Origin: Planctomycetota bacterium
GTDB lineage: Bacteria; Planctomycetota; UBA1135; JADKAF01
Reading direction: 5' to 3'
Length of the DNA: 64,000 nt
Assembly (NCBI GenBank): GCA_016719295.1
Contig: JADKAF010000001.1
Coordinates: 4,836,001-4,900,000 of the forward strand
The translations under genes were made by a program, and so were the position numbers. Under the pieces are notes generated by a model. The model did no database searches. It had not been told where the DNA came from and saw nothing but the letters and a program-made list of their open reading frames with translations. Of this stretch, positions 18,909 through 27,735 are shown piece after piece (positions within the stretch are counted from its first letter, which is position 1; every line of letters begins with the position of its first letter).

Positions 18909-18943
18909 GCGGCCGCGCCCGAGCCCAGCTCGGGAGCGGCCGC
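18909..18943. terminator. GC-rich hairpin between convergent genes
   Basis: GCGGCCGC-GCCCGAGC pairs with GCTCGGGA-GCGGCCGC, with one mismatch and a 3-base loop. It lies between two convergent genes. No U-tract, so a bidirectional structural terminator is inferred. Confidence 0.6.
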
Positions 18944-18967
18944 CATGCTCGACCCGAGGTCGTGAGC

Positions 18968-20260
18968 TCAAACGCCGAAGCGAATGCGCCCGCCGTTCGT
19001 CGAGGTGAGGCCGACCTGATTCGCCGCCGGGTCGCCGACCAACGCTTGCGAGTAGATCACACCGTCGAGCAGCGTGGGATCGACGGGGATCGGGAGCGCG
19101 ATGCTGGCGCTCGGTAGCCCGATGAGCTGGAGCGTGCTCGTGATGTCGGAGTAGAGCGAGCAGCCGTTCATGCCCAGGATGGAGAGATCCAGGGGCAGCG
19201 GGATGCCGCCGAAGGACGTATCGCTGATGCCGAAGCTCAGGAACGCGACGCCGTTCGGCATGTTGTCGACCGTGAGGCCGAAGACCGCTCCGAGGGCCGG
19301 CGGGATGTTGCCGGTCTGGGCGAGCGTCGGAGCGCCAAGCGTGCCCGTGCAGCTCGTGCCGAAGGGCGCGAAGCGCGCGCCGCGACCCACGTGCTCGAGC
19401 GCGTTCGCCATGATCAGGTCGCCGCCGGTCGCCCAGCCGCTCTGGGAGCAGCTCGCGTTCGGTGGGTAGAAGCCGAGATCGATACGGCGCGGATTGGCAC
19501 CCTCCGCGATCAGCACCTTGCCGTCGCTCCATTCGGCGATGAGGCGAGCACCGACCTCGAGGGTGGTGCTGGCCGGACGCGAGCCGATCGTGCCGCCGGT
19601 GAAGGTCATGACGCCGGACATGGAGGGATGGCTCGGGACGTGCACCGTGCCGAGCGTGCCGTTGGCGCCGGAGGCGTTCCCGCCTTGGTCTAGCACCACC
19701 TCGTAGCCCGTCTGCCAGCGGCCACCGATGTTGCGATTCGCTGTGGTCGTGCTGTTGGCGAAGACGGACACGACGACGCCGCCTCCGGCATCCACGTAGT
19801 CGGCCAGGGCATCGCCCCATGCCGCGGTGTTCAGCGGCGTGCTGTTGGTCCAGCAGAGCAGCGCGTCGTAGGGGAGGAGCTGGGCGAGGGTCGGGGTCGC
19901 AGAGATGACGTTGATGATGTCCACGCGCTCGAAGCGCCCCGTCGCGAGCAAGCGGTTCTGCACGTCGACCCACTGGCAGGAGGTGAGGGTCGCGCTGGCG
20001 GCGCCGCAGAGCGCGACTCGCCGATTCTGGGCGGATGCGGTCTCGGAGAGACCGAGGAAAGCGCAAAGGGTGAGCGCGGCTGCTGCGTGCTTCGCGTGAA
20101 GAGACCTGTGGGGAACTCCGTGGTCAGTGGACGGCCGAGAGCAGGGGGCTGGGGCGCCTTTGGGCGGGAGATCGTCCGAGGAACGATCACCACCGAGGTC
20201 GCTCGAGATCCTGCCCACGAGCACTCCGCGAGAAACCGATCCCGAAAGGAGTTGGTCCAC
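18968..20260 (-). CDS. Secreted protein with ThuA-like fold part and C-terminal beta domain
   Basis: Up to 430 residues; start uncertain (GTG at 20260 or 20218), because the signal-peptide-like stretch AAAALTLCAFLGLSETASA begins ~60 codons downstream of the first GTG without a start codon of its own. Mature part: RRVALCGAASATLTSCQWVD, YDALLCWTNS, ADYVDAGGGVVVSVF and a GTVHVPSHPSM stretch, together resembling glutamine-amidotransferase-like/ThuA proteins. The last ~110 residues are a Pro/Gly/Leu-rich beta domain seen at the end of many exported planctomycete proteins, perhaps a sorting or adhesion domain. Function unknown. Confidence 0.65.
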   Translation of the reverse strand: MDQLLSGSVSRGVLVGRISSDLGGDRSSDDLPPKGAPAPCSRPSTDHGVPHRSLHAKHAAAALTLCAFLGLSETASAQNRRVALCGAASATLTSCQWVDVQNRLLATGRFERVDIINVISATPTLAQLLPYDALLCWTNSTPLNTAAWGDALADYVDAGGGVVVSVFANSTTTANRNIGGRWQTGYEVVLDQGGNASGANGTLGTVHVPSHPSMSGVMTFTGGTIGSRPASTTLEVGARLIAEWSDGKVLIAEGANPRRIDLGFYPPNASCSQSGWATGGDLIMANALEHVGRGARFAPFGTSCTGTLGAPTLAQTGNIPPALGAVFGLTVDNMPNGVAFLSFGISDTSFGGIPLPLDLSILGMNGCSLYSDITSTLQLIGLPSASIALPIPVDPTLLDGVIYSQALVGDPAANQVGLTSTNGGRIRFGV

Positions 20261-20348
20261 TCCACCGAAGCGTGGAACATGGCGTGCGAACCCCGGCTAC
20301 GGCGGTTGTCCCCTGTCGGCGTAGCTCCTACCCGACTCGAGGACCGCC

Positions 20349-21956
20349 ATGAGCGAGAGCTCGTCTCGATCGACCCCTCCGTCGGCTCCGGCCGGCTTCG
20401 CGCCAACCCCGGTGGATGACGGACTCCGTTTCACGGGCCGCTTCGCCGGGGGGCTCCTGGGCGATCTCCGCCGACGTCTGCCGCACTACGGCGGCGACTT
20501 CAAGCAGGGCCTCCACCCGAAGGTCCTCGCCTCGACGATCTTCCTCTTCTTCGCTTGTCTCGCGAACGCGATCGCCTTCGGGGGCCTCACGGGGCTCGTC
20601 ACCGACGGGGCGATCGGCACGGTGGAGATGATCGTGGCGACGGCCGCGGGGGGCATCGTCTTCGCGCTGCTCTCGGGCCAGCCGCTCACCTTGCTCGGCG
20701 GCACCGGTCCGATCGTCGTGTTCACGGGGTTGCTCTACACCTCGTGTCGCCAGCTCGAGCTGCCCTTCCTGCCGGTCTACGCTTGGACGGGCATCTGGTC
20801 GGGGCTGCTGCTGGTCGTGCTGGCGCTCACCGACGCCAGCGCCTGGATGCGGCACTTCACGCGCTTCACGGACGAGATCTTCGCCTCGCTGATCGCGGTG
20901 ATCTTCATCGTGGAGGCCGTGCGCTCGCTCGCCGCGCCGTTCCTCGAGTCGTCGCGCCCCGACACGGCGCTGCTCACGTTGATCCTGGGCCTCGGGACCT
21001 TCGTCTTGTCGCGCGGGATGCGCTCCTTCCAGCGCAGTCGCTATCTCTGGCGGACGGTCCGCGACTTCATCAGCGACTTCGGACCCGCGATCGCGATCGC
21101 GCTCATGACCGCGTTCGCCGTGGTCGAGTCGGCGGTGCCGATGCCGGCCTCCAAGATCCCCGAGCAAGTGGAGACCACGACGGGACGCCCGTGGCTGGTC
21201 GATCTCTGGGAGCTCCCGACCTGGGCGATCCTGGCCTCGATCGGACCGGCGCTGATGGCGACGATCCTGCTTTTCCTCGATCAGAACATCACCACGAGGC
21301 TCGTGAACGCGCGCGGTAATCGCCTGCGGAAAGGCGCCGGCTTCCATCTCGACCTCCTCGTCGTCGGTGCGATCACGATCGCGTTCAGCTTCGCGGCGCT
21401 GCCGTGGATCGTCGCCGCGACAGTCCACTCGCTGAACCACGTGAAGAGCCTGGCGACCATGCGAGCGGTGGATGAGCGCGGCGAGAAGCACGAGACGATC
21501 GTGAGCGTGCGGGAGAACCGCATCTCGCCCCTCTTGATCCATGTGCTCATCGCCTGCAGCGTGCTGATCCTGCCCCTGATCAAGCTGATCCCGATGGCCG
21601 TGCTCTTCGGGCTCTTCCTCTTCATGGGCTTCACCACCCTCGGCGGGAACCAGTTCTTCGATCGCGTGACGCTCTGGGTCACCGATCCCGAGCTCTATCC
21701 GCGGAGCCACTACACGCGCATCGTCTCGCACCTGCGCATCCACCTCTACACGATCATCCAGGCGGTGGCGCTCGCGGCACTCTGGGTGCTGAAGGCGAGC
21801 TCGATCGGGATCCTCTTTCCGGTCCTGATCGCTCTGCTCGTGCCGCTGCGTCTGCTGCTCGGACGCTGGTTCACCGCGGCGGAGCTCGCGGCGCTGGACG
21901 CGGAGGAAGCGGCCGAGGAGTTCGAAGGCGAGCTGTTCGGGGACGCGCGCGGCTGA
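20349..21956 (+). CDS. SLC4/band 3-like anion (bicarbonate) transporter
   Basis: 535 residues with about 12-14 transmembrane segments. The sequence follows the HCO3- transporter family: an amphipathic N-terminus (DLRRRLPHYGGDFKQGLHPK), TM1 STIFLFFACLANAIAFGGL, the TM3 half-helix region GQPLTLLGGTGPIVVFTG, and the family hallmark FLDQNITTRLVN. The long cytoplasmic N-terminal domain of animal AE1 is missing. It should exchange or co-transport bicarbonate/anions; ion and coupling are unknown. The family is common in eukaryotes and sparse in bacteria. It is divergent from the secreted protein gene, with ~90 bases between. Confidence 0.87.
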   Translation: MSESSSRSTPPSAPAGFAPTPVDDGLRFTGRFAGGLLGDLRRRLPHYGGDFKQGLHPKVLASTIFLFFACLANAIAFGGLTGLVTDGAIGTVEMIVATAAGGIVFALLSGQPLTLLGGTGPIVVFTGLLYTSCRQLELPFLPVYAWTGIWSGLLLVVLALTDASAWMRHFTRFTDEIFASLIAVIFIVEAVRSLAAPFLESSRPDTALLTLILGLGTFVLSRGMRSFQRSRYLWRTVRDFISDFGPAIAIALMTAFAVVESAVPMPASKIPEQVETTTGRPWLVDLWELPTWAILASIGPALMATILLFLDQNITTRLVNARGNRLRKGAGFHLDLLVVGAITIAFSFAALPWIVAATVHSLNHVKSLATMRAVDERGEKHETIVSVRENRISPLLIHVLIACSVLILPLIKLIPMAVLFGLFLFMGFTTLGGNQFFDRVTLWVTDPELYPRSHYTRIVSHLRIHLYTIIQAVALAALWVLKASSIGILFPVLIALLVPLRLLLGRWFTAAELAALDAEEAAEEFEGELFGDARG

Positions 21957-22015
21957 GTGCTGCGCGCGGAGGCTCGCGCCGAAGCGCGCGCCGACCTATG
22001 CTCGGGGCGACGGAA

Positions 22016-22044
22016 CTAGCGGGGCTGCGCCCCAGCCCCGCTAG
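22016..22044. terminator. Hairpin after the SLC4-like gene
   Basis: Perfect 11-bp stem CTAGCGGGGCT (22016-22026) / AGCCCCGCTAG (22034-22044), 7-base loop. It lies 60 bases after the transporter stop. No T-run follows. Confidence 0.6.
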
Positions 22045-22051
22045 CATGTTG

Positions 22052-22172
22052 GCTGGTTCGACGGCTGACGCCGTCGGCGTATGAGCTGGTTCAACGGCTG
22101 ACGCCATTGAGACCGGAGTCCTTGGGCGGGAAACTGGACTCAGGTACCACGACTTCCTCGGCCCAAGGACTC
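22052..22172. repeat. Direct repeat pair and 12-bp inverted repeat upstream of radical SAM gene
   Basis: The 21-mers at 22052-22072 and 22085-22105 (GCTGGTTC[G/A]ACGGCTGACGCC) differ at one base and are spaced by 33 bases. Then GAGTCCTTGGGC at 22116-22127 pairs with GCCCAAGGACTC at 22161-22172, enclosing 33 bases. The inverted repeat ends 14 bases before the ATG of the radical SAM gene, so it could influence its translation or be an operator. Function unknown. Confidence 0.6.
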
Positions 22173-22185
22173 TAGCCCGAGCGTC

Positions 22186-23310
22186 ATGCCCACCCCCGAC
22201 TCCGACCCCCGCGCGAGCTGGACCAAGACCGATCGCGAGATCGAGAACTACAATCGCCTCGCCGCGCACCTCGCGCGCGGAGAGGCGGTGTGGGGCGCGC
22301 GGCCGTTCCATTTGGAGTTCGCGCTGCACGAGCGGTGCAACCTGCGCTGCCCGAGCTGCCCGCAGTCCCTCGGGCCCGAGCACGTGGACGGCGTCGATCC
22401 GCGCGATCTCGATCGCGCGCGAGCCGGGAAGATCCTCGACGCGATCCTGCCGGTCGCGAGCTTGCTGACACCGTCGGCCGGCTCGGAGCCGTTGCTCGGC
22501 GACTTCGAGTTCCTGGTCGCGAAGTGCCGCGAGCACGGGACGCTGCTCAACTTGATCACCAACGGCACGCTGCTCAGCGAGGAGCGTCTCGCGCTCTGCG
22601 TGGACCAGCTCTCGCGCCTCCAGATCTCGATCGACTCGCATCGGCCGGAGGTCTTCGCGGAGCTGCGGCGCCCAGCGAAGCTGGAGCGCGTGGCGGCGAA
22701 CGCGCGGCTCGCGGCACGGCAGTGCGCGCAGCGCAACATCCCGTTCTGGTTCACCCTCGTGCTCTCGCAGAAGAACCAGGGCGAGCTCGCGGACTACGTG
22801 GCGTGGGCCGCGGAGATGGGGGCGAGCCGCGTGCACGTGCTGGAGCTCTTGCCGCTGACGCCCGCGTACGAGGCGCTGCGCGTGCCGTTCGACGAGGAGC
22901 TGCGCGAGAAGCTCGCCGCGGCGGTGGAAGTGGCGCGCGCGCGAGCGATCGACCTCTCGTTCGAGCTGCCGGGCGATCTGCAGGCGCTGCACCTCTTCGG
23001 CGCGCCGCGCCTGCGCCTCGTGGGCGGCGACGTGCTGCGGCTCTTCCACGATCATCTCTTCCTCGAGCATCCCCGCTTCTGCTCGCAGGCGGCGAGCTAT
23101 CTCCGCGTCGATCCCGCGGGGAACGTCTATCCCTGCTGCCGCAGCGGCAAGGCGCTCTGGATGGGGAACCTGCTCCAGCAGAGCTTCGAGGAGATCTGGA
23201 ATGGCGCGAGCTTCCGCGCGCTGCGCGAGGAGCTCTTCGCCGATCGACCGAACCCGACCTGCGCGCCCTGCCCGGTGCGCACCAGCTACGCCCGCGGAGG
23301 TGCGCGATGA
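22186..23310 (+). CDS. Radical SAM protein with SPASM-like C-terminus
   Basis: 374 residues. The Fe-S motif is CNLRCPSC (C51, C55, C58), followed by the usual TIM-barrel strands (SAGSEPLLGDFEF, LITNGTLL, LQISIDS). The C-terminus carries extra cysteines in a SPASM-like arrangement (RFCSQAASYLRVDPAGNVYPCC, NPTCAPCPV) and the common EEIWN motif, so auxiliary clusters are likely. SPASM enzymes modify peptides or nucleotides; no precursor peptide gene is visible nearby. Its TGA overlaps the ATG of the transporter gene by 4 bases (ATGA), so the pair is coupled. Confidence 0.87.
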   Translation: MPTPDSDPRASWTKTDREIENYNRLAAHLARGEAVWGARPFHLEFALHERCNLRCPSCPQSLGPEHVDGVDPRDLDRARAGKILDAILPVASLLTPSAGSEPLLGDFEFLVAKCREHGTLLNLITNGTLLSEERLALCVDQLSRLQISIDSHRPEVFAELRRPAKLERVAANARLAARQCAQRNIPFWFTLVLSQKNQGELADYVAWAAEMGASRVHVLELLPLTPAYEALRVPFDEELREKLAAAVEVARARAIDLSFELPGDLQALHLFGAPRLRLVGGDVLRLFHDHLFLEHPRFCSQAASYLRVDPAGNVYPCCRSGKALWMGNLLQQSFEEIWNGASFRALREELFADRPNPTCAPCPVRTSYARGGAR

Positions 23311-24289
23311 AGGAAGAAGTGAAGGACGCACTGCTGATCGCCCTCGTGCTGGATGGGAAGGGCGGCGGTCGGCCTCTGCGCGGACCCGAAGTGCAGCTCC
23401 GGCCGCGCGAGGACGGCGGGGTGGCCTGGATCCACCTCGATGTCGATCATTCGGATGCCTCGAAGTTGCTCGCCGAGAGAAGCGCGCTGCCCGAGGACTT
23501 GCGCGAAGCGCTCCTCGCGTCCGAGACGCGGCCGCGCGCGCATCACGAAGGCGCGGGGCTCTTCCTCATCATACGCGGGATCAACCTGAACCCCGGCGAA
23601 GAACCCGACGACATGGTTTCCTTGCGCCTCTGGCTCGAGCCGGGGCTCGTGATCAGCGCGCGCCGCCAGCGCATCGTCGCGACGCGCGACGTCGAGGCCC
23701 TGCTCGCGAAGGGCAAGGGGCCGCGGAACGTGGGCGAGTTCCTCGTGGCGATCCTGGAGATCCTGATCCGGCGCATCGGCGAGCTGGTGAACCTGCTCGA
23801 AGAGAAAGCGACGACGTGCAGGAGCGCGTGCTCGCGGGCGGGAGCGCGGAGCTGCGGACCCCGCTCTCCTCGGTGCGTCGGCAAGTCGTCACGCTCCGCC
23901 GCCATATGGCCCCGCAGCGCGAGAGCCTGGTCGCCTTGCTGCGCCAGCCGCCCGCGTGGCTCGCCGAGGCGCAGCGCGACGACCTCGCCGCCGTGGTCGA
24001 GCTGCACACGCGCTACGTCGAAGACCTGCAAGCGCTGCACGATCGCCTGATCGTCACGCAGGAAGAGCTGGGCTCGCATCAAGCCGAGACGCTGAACCGG
24101 CGCCTCTACGTGCTCTCGCTGGTGACGGCGCTCTTCCTCCCGCTCTCGTTCCTGACCGGCTTGCTCGGCATCAACGTCGGCGGGATCCCCTGGGCCGAGG
24201 ATCCGCAGGGCTTCTTCCTCGTGACGGGCATGCTCGGGGCGCTCTGCGTCGTGGTGCTCGGTACGCTGAAGGCGCTGCGCTGGATCTGA
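23307..24289 (+). pseudogene. ZntB/CorA-like metal transporter, frameshifted
   Basis: The ATG at 23307 opens a frame giving an N-terminal cytoplasmic CorA-type domain (EDGGVAWIHLDVDHSD, MVSLRLWLEPGLVISAR) up to about 23810. The homologous continuation lies in another frame from about 23812 (DDVQERVLAGGSAELRTPLS) to the stop at 24289, including two TM helices and the ZntB-type loop GLLGINVGGIPWAED. One base seems to be missing near GAGAAAGCGACGACG. Both halves are intact apart from this shift, so it is either a recent pseudogene or a sequencing/assembly error. If functional it would move divalent cations. Coupled to the radical SAM gene. Confidence 0.8.
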
Positions 24290-24304
24290 GCGCCGCGGCG
24301 CTGC

Positions 24305-25396
24305 TCACGCGCTCCGTGCGCCGCGCGCGGGCGGCTCGTCGTCGCTCGTGGACCGCGGCCGATTCGCGAAACCCAAGCGCTGCTTCTCGCGCCGCTGGCG
24401 CAGGCGCTCCTCGGTGGTCTTCCAGCGCGCGTGGATCCAGACCCAATGATCGGGGGTCGCGCGGATCGCGTTCTCGAAGCTCTGGCTCCACGCCTCCGTG
24501 ATGCGGCGGATCTCCTCTTCGCGCGGCGCTTGGCGGTCGGGGAAGATCGGCTCTCCGAGGCTCAAGCGATACGCGCTGCCGTTCCAGGTGAGGAACGCGG
24601 GCACGATGGGCGCGCCGGAGACGATGCTGACATTCGCGGGGCCCGTCGTGGTCCACGCTTCGCGTCCGAGGAAGCGCACGAAGATGCCCTGCATGCGGAT
24701 CAGGTCCGCGTCGGGCAGGATGCCGAGCAGCCCACCTTCGGAGAGGAAGCGCAGGAGCTTCCGCGGCGACTCCTCTTGGTAGATCGTCGCCACGTCGAAG
24801 CGCGAGCGCATGTCGACCAGCGCGGCGTCGATCCAAGGATTCAGGATGCGCTTCGCGATGACGCTGACGCGTGCGCCGAGCACGCGCGAGAACCAGGCGG
24901 GCATGAGCTCGTAGTTCCCGAAGTGGGGCGTCACGACGATGACGCCCTTCCCGTGCTGTCGCAGCGCCTCGATGCGCTTCACGAACTCCGGCTCGGGCGC
25001 CACCATGCGCTCCACGTAGCTCGCGTCGGCGCAGCGGAGCTTCGCGATCTCGCGCAGGACCCGGGCTTGATGGGAGAACATCGCTCGCTGGATACCGCGG
25101 CGCGCCGGGCCATCGAGCTCCGTGCCGAAGACCTGCTCGAGCTGCTCGGACGCCGTGCGACGCAGCTGAGGCGGGGCGCAGCGCGCGAGGAGGCGCGCGA
25201 TGGGGCCGCACCAGAGCCAGCGCGGCGAGATGCGGGCCAAGGCGAGCCCGAGGAACACGAGGCGCGCGTGGATCCCGCGCATTCGTCGGCGGAAGCTCGA
25301 GCGCTTCGAGCGGCGCTTCTCCTCTCGCGGGCGAAGCAGAGGTGCAGGGGGCTCGCCCTCGGGTTCTCTAGGGAGCTGTGGGGTCGCTTCAGGCAT
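24305..25396 (-). CDS. LpxL/HtrB-type lysophospholipid (lipid A) acyltransferase
   Basis: 363 residues from the ATG at 25396; a longer frame upstream is Arg/Pro/Ser-rich and not family-like. A basic N-terminus precedes one hydrophobic anchor (ARLVFLGLALARISPRWLW). The catalytic HX4E motif is HFGNYE (H158, E163) within GVIVVTPHFGNYE, and the second block is LLGILPDADL, with a later VPAFLTWNGSAYRL. It transfers an acyl chain to lipid A precursor or a related lipid at the inner membrane, as in the family. Convergent with the frameshifted transporter. Confidence 0.87.
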   Translation of the reverse strand: MPEATPQLPREPEGEPPAPLLRPREEKRRSKRSSFRRRMRGIHARLVFLGLALARISPRWLWCGPIARLLARCAPPQLRRTASEQLEQVFGTELDGPARRGIQRAMFSHQARVLREIAKLRCADASYVERMVAPEPEFVKRIEALRQHGKGVIVVTPHFGNYELMPAWFSRVLGARVSVIAKRILNPWIDAALVDMRSRFDVATIYQEESPRKLLRFLSEGGLLGILPDADLIRMQGIFVRFLGREAWTTTGPANVSIVSGAPIVPAFLTWNGSAYRLSLGEPIFPDRQAPREEEIRRITEAWSQSFENAIRATPDHWVWIHARWKTTEERLRQRREKQRLGFANRPRSTSDDEPPARGARSA

Positions 25397-25747
25397 CAAG
25401 TCGGGCGGGTGGAGCCGGGCGGAAGGTGGCCGGCAGTGACGCTTCCAGGATCCGGGAGCGCGGGCTCGTGGACAACCCCGGGTCGGTTTCTCGCTCGACG
25501 TGCGTGGTCGGCGGGCCAGCGCGCTGGGTTGGCACTTCAAGGGAGGAGAAGCTCCGCGAAAGCGGCTCGAACTGGACGTTGGGCCAGCCCCCAACCGATC
25601 CCAAGCGCACGGACCCGGTGCAGGCCTGGGCAAGGTCTGGGCTCGGCACCTGCGTCGAGGAGCCGGAGCTGCCCTGGGCGACGCTGTTCGCGGAGGATGA
25701 CGACGCACTCGTCGCGCCGCCCACGCTCTGCGGGACTCGCCGCTCGC
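25397..25747. other. Intergenic, no gene supported
   Basis: About 350 bases upstream of the acyltransferase gene. Open frames exist on both strands but are low-complexity (Ser/Thr/Pro-rich on minus) and resemble no family. It should hold the acyltransferase promoter. Nothing further is visible. Confidence 0.4.
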
Positions 25748-27397
25748 TCACGATCCTGGTGAGAGCTTCGCGGGCCAGCGCCCCGAGGCCAGCGTCTCGA
25801 ACTTGCCGTCTTCGATACGCCGCACGACCAACCAGTCGGTCGGGCCGTGGTAGTGTGCGTTGATGCCCACCAAGGTCGCGTGATCGGCGGCGGCATAGAC
25901 GAGGCGCGGCGCGGCGCGCGGGTCGAGCTCGTGCGCTGCGCAAGCGATCAGCGCGATCCCTGCTCCTTCGAAACGGTCCGCGCCGAGCTTCAGTCCCTGC
26001 TCGTCGAACGCGGCGCCGAGGCGCGTGAGCAGCACGGCGATGTGCGGGCCGTCCTGCGGCGTGCCGTAGAGAACCTGAGCGCGCGCGCTGTCCAGCGCGA
26101 GCGCTTCGCCGGCGCGTGCGAGCGGTACGCCTTGCTTCGCGTAGAAGGAAGCGTGGACCTCCCGCACATAGGCCTCGAACGCAGCTACCGACGCGCTCTG
26201 GTTTCGCTCCGGCGGCAGCACGACGACCATCGTGTCCTTCGCCCGCCAGCGATAGACCGCGTTGATCGGGCCGCGGAAGAGCGGGCGTCGCTGGGCTTCG
26301 GGGAGCTCGAGCCACGCGCTCAAGCGCTCGCCGACGGCATGCAGCACCTCGGGCCAGCGCTGCGCGGCCGGGGCCTCCTTCGCGCGCCCCGCGCGCAGCT
26401 CCTCGAAGAGCGGCTGCGTCCAGAGGAACGAGCGCCCTTCCTCGTAGCCGAGCTGGGCGGCGGCGGCTTGCTCGCCCCGAAGCTCGAGCATGTACAGCGT
26501 CGTCGCGGCGCGCACGACCGACTCGCTCGCGACGCTGCTCGTGTTGCCGTAGGCCTGGGCCTGCATCTCCTTCGCGACGAGGCGACGCGCGCGATCGAAG
26601 GGCTGCTCGAGCTCGTCCCAGCGGCGCTCGACGGCGGGGTTCACATAAGAGTGCGCGAGCTCGTGGACGAGCAGACCCTCCAAGCCCGAGCCGAGCTCGG
26701 GCAACCCTTGATCGTCGAGCTCGGTCATGCCGAGCACTTGGTAGACCTCGAGCGCGCCGCCTTCGAACGCGGCGTGCACGCCGTAGTTGTTCTGACCGTT
26801 CAGGAGGCTCGGCACGAGGCGGAAGCGCGCCTGCGGCAGCGGCCCGAAGTAGCTGTCGAACCAGCGCACCGGGGCGACGCCTCTCAGCGCTTCCCGATAG
26901 CGCTGCTCGACGCCGGCGGCGTAGACCCTCTGCCCGGACAGGAACTCGTCGAGCTTCGCTTCCTGCGCGAAGCTCGCGACGAGCTCGGCGTACTCCGCGA
27001 TCGGCGCAGCACTCCAGCGCTTGTCGAGGCCCGCGGGCCTGGGCTCGAGAGGCCCGCGCAGCGCCAGCGTCGCGGGATCGAGGCGGGCGGCGAAGCTCAT
27101 CGGCGCGTCGTAGGAGATCCCGAAGGCGGCGCGGAGCTCGCGCGTGCGCTGGACGGCTTTGTGCTTCGCGAAGGTCGCGAAATGCGCATCGACGGCCTCG
27201 ACGTACGGCGACTTCGGCGCGCGCCGATACTCCGGCGTTCCGGCCAGGCGATGCAGGATCGAGAGCAGCTCGAAGCGGCGATCGACCGCGATCACGAGGC
27301 GAGGATCGGGCTCGCCGTCGGGCTCTCGCTGCGGAATCGCGAGGGCGGAGGAAGCGAGGAGGAAACCGAGGAAAGCGATCGGAAGGGCGACGTGCAT
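25748..27397 (-). CDS. DUF4932-like secreted zincin
   Basis: 549 residues from the ATG at 27397, opening a signal peptide (MHVALPIAFLGFLLASSALA). The metal site HELAHS (HExxH, H245-H249) is in GLEGLLVHELAHSYVNPAVE, as in DUF4932 proteins. The N-terminal part binds the fold (DRRFELLSILHRLAG). The C-terminal ~150 residues are a separate alpha/beta segment (AKDTMVVVLPPE, ADRFEGAGIALIACAAHE). Predicted exported metallopeptidase of unknown substrate. Downstream of it no partner is seen. Confidence 0.8.
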   Translation of the reverse strand: MHVALPIAFLGFLLASSALAIPQREPDGEPDPRLVIAVDRRFELLSILHRLAGTPEYRRAPKSPYVEAVDAHFATFAKHKAVQRTRELRAAFGISYDAPMSFAARLDPATLALRGPLEPRPAGLDKRWSAAPIAEYAELVASFAQEAKLDEFLSGQRVYAAGVEQRYREALRGVAPVRWFDSYFGPLPQARFRLVPSLLNGQNNYGVHAAFEGGALEVYQVLGMTELDDQGLPELGSGLEGLLVHELAHSYVNPAVERRWDELEQPFDRARRLVAKEMQAQAYGNTSSVASESVVRAATTLYMLELRGEQAAAAQLGYEEGRSFLWTQPLFEELRAGRAKEAPAAQRWPEVLHAVGERLSAWLELPEAQRRPLFRGPINAVYRWRAKDTMVVVLPPERNQSASVAAFEAYVREVHASFYAKQGVPLARAGEALALDSARAQVLYGTPQDGPHIAVLLTRLGAAFDEQGLKLGADRFEGAGIALIACAAHELDPRAAPRLVYAAADHATLVGINAHYHGPTDWLVVRRIEDGKFETLASGRWPAKLSPGS

Positions 27398-27735
27398 GAG
27401 CGAGGGAGCGGCACGGGAGAGAGGGAAGGACACGCCGTTCGCGGCGATGCTACCCTCCATGCCTCCTTCCGCCCGTCGGAAACGCCCCTGCACCGCAAAG
27501 CTGCGAGGCGGCTTAGTTGTGCAGAGGGCGCAGCAGGGTGGTGGGATGCGCGCCACCGCCGACGCGGCGCGCTCGATCGCGGCGATGACCACGCTCCGCA
27601 GAAGCTAGGTCGAGGTCGTTCCCTGGGGCTGCGTTCTCGCGATCGATGGCGGAGCTTCGCCCTCGCCGTTGCGCGGAGCGACACCGCGGCTCCCGAGGGC
27701 TGGACACGCTGGAAGCCGTGTGTGACGGTTAGGCC
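27398..27735. other. Divergent intergenic region
   Basis: About 340 bases between two divergent secreted-protein genes. It should hold both promoters. I see no coding frame with family features and no strong repeat. Confidence 0.4.

Noticed and set aside
25378..25863. 161-codon plus-strand frame before the DUF4932 gene
   Set aside because: No ribosome site, no family features, and it overlaps the convergent DUF4932 gene end.
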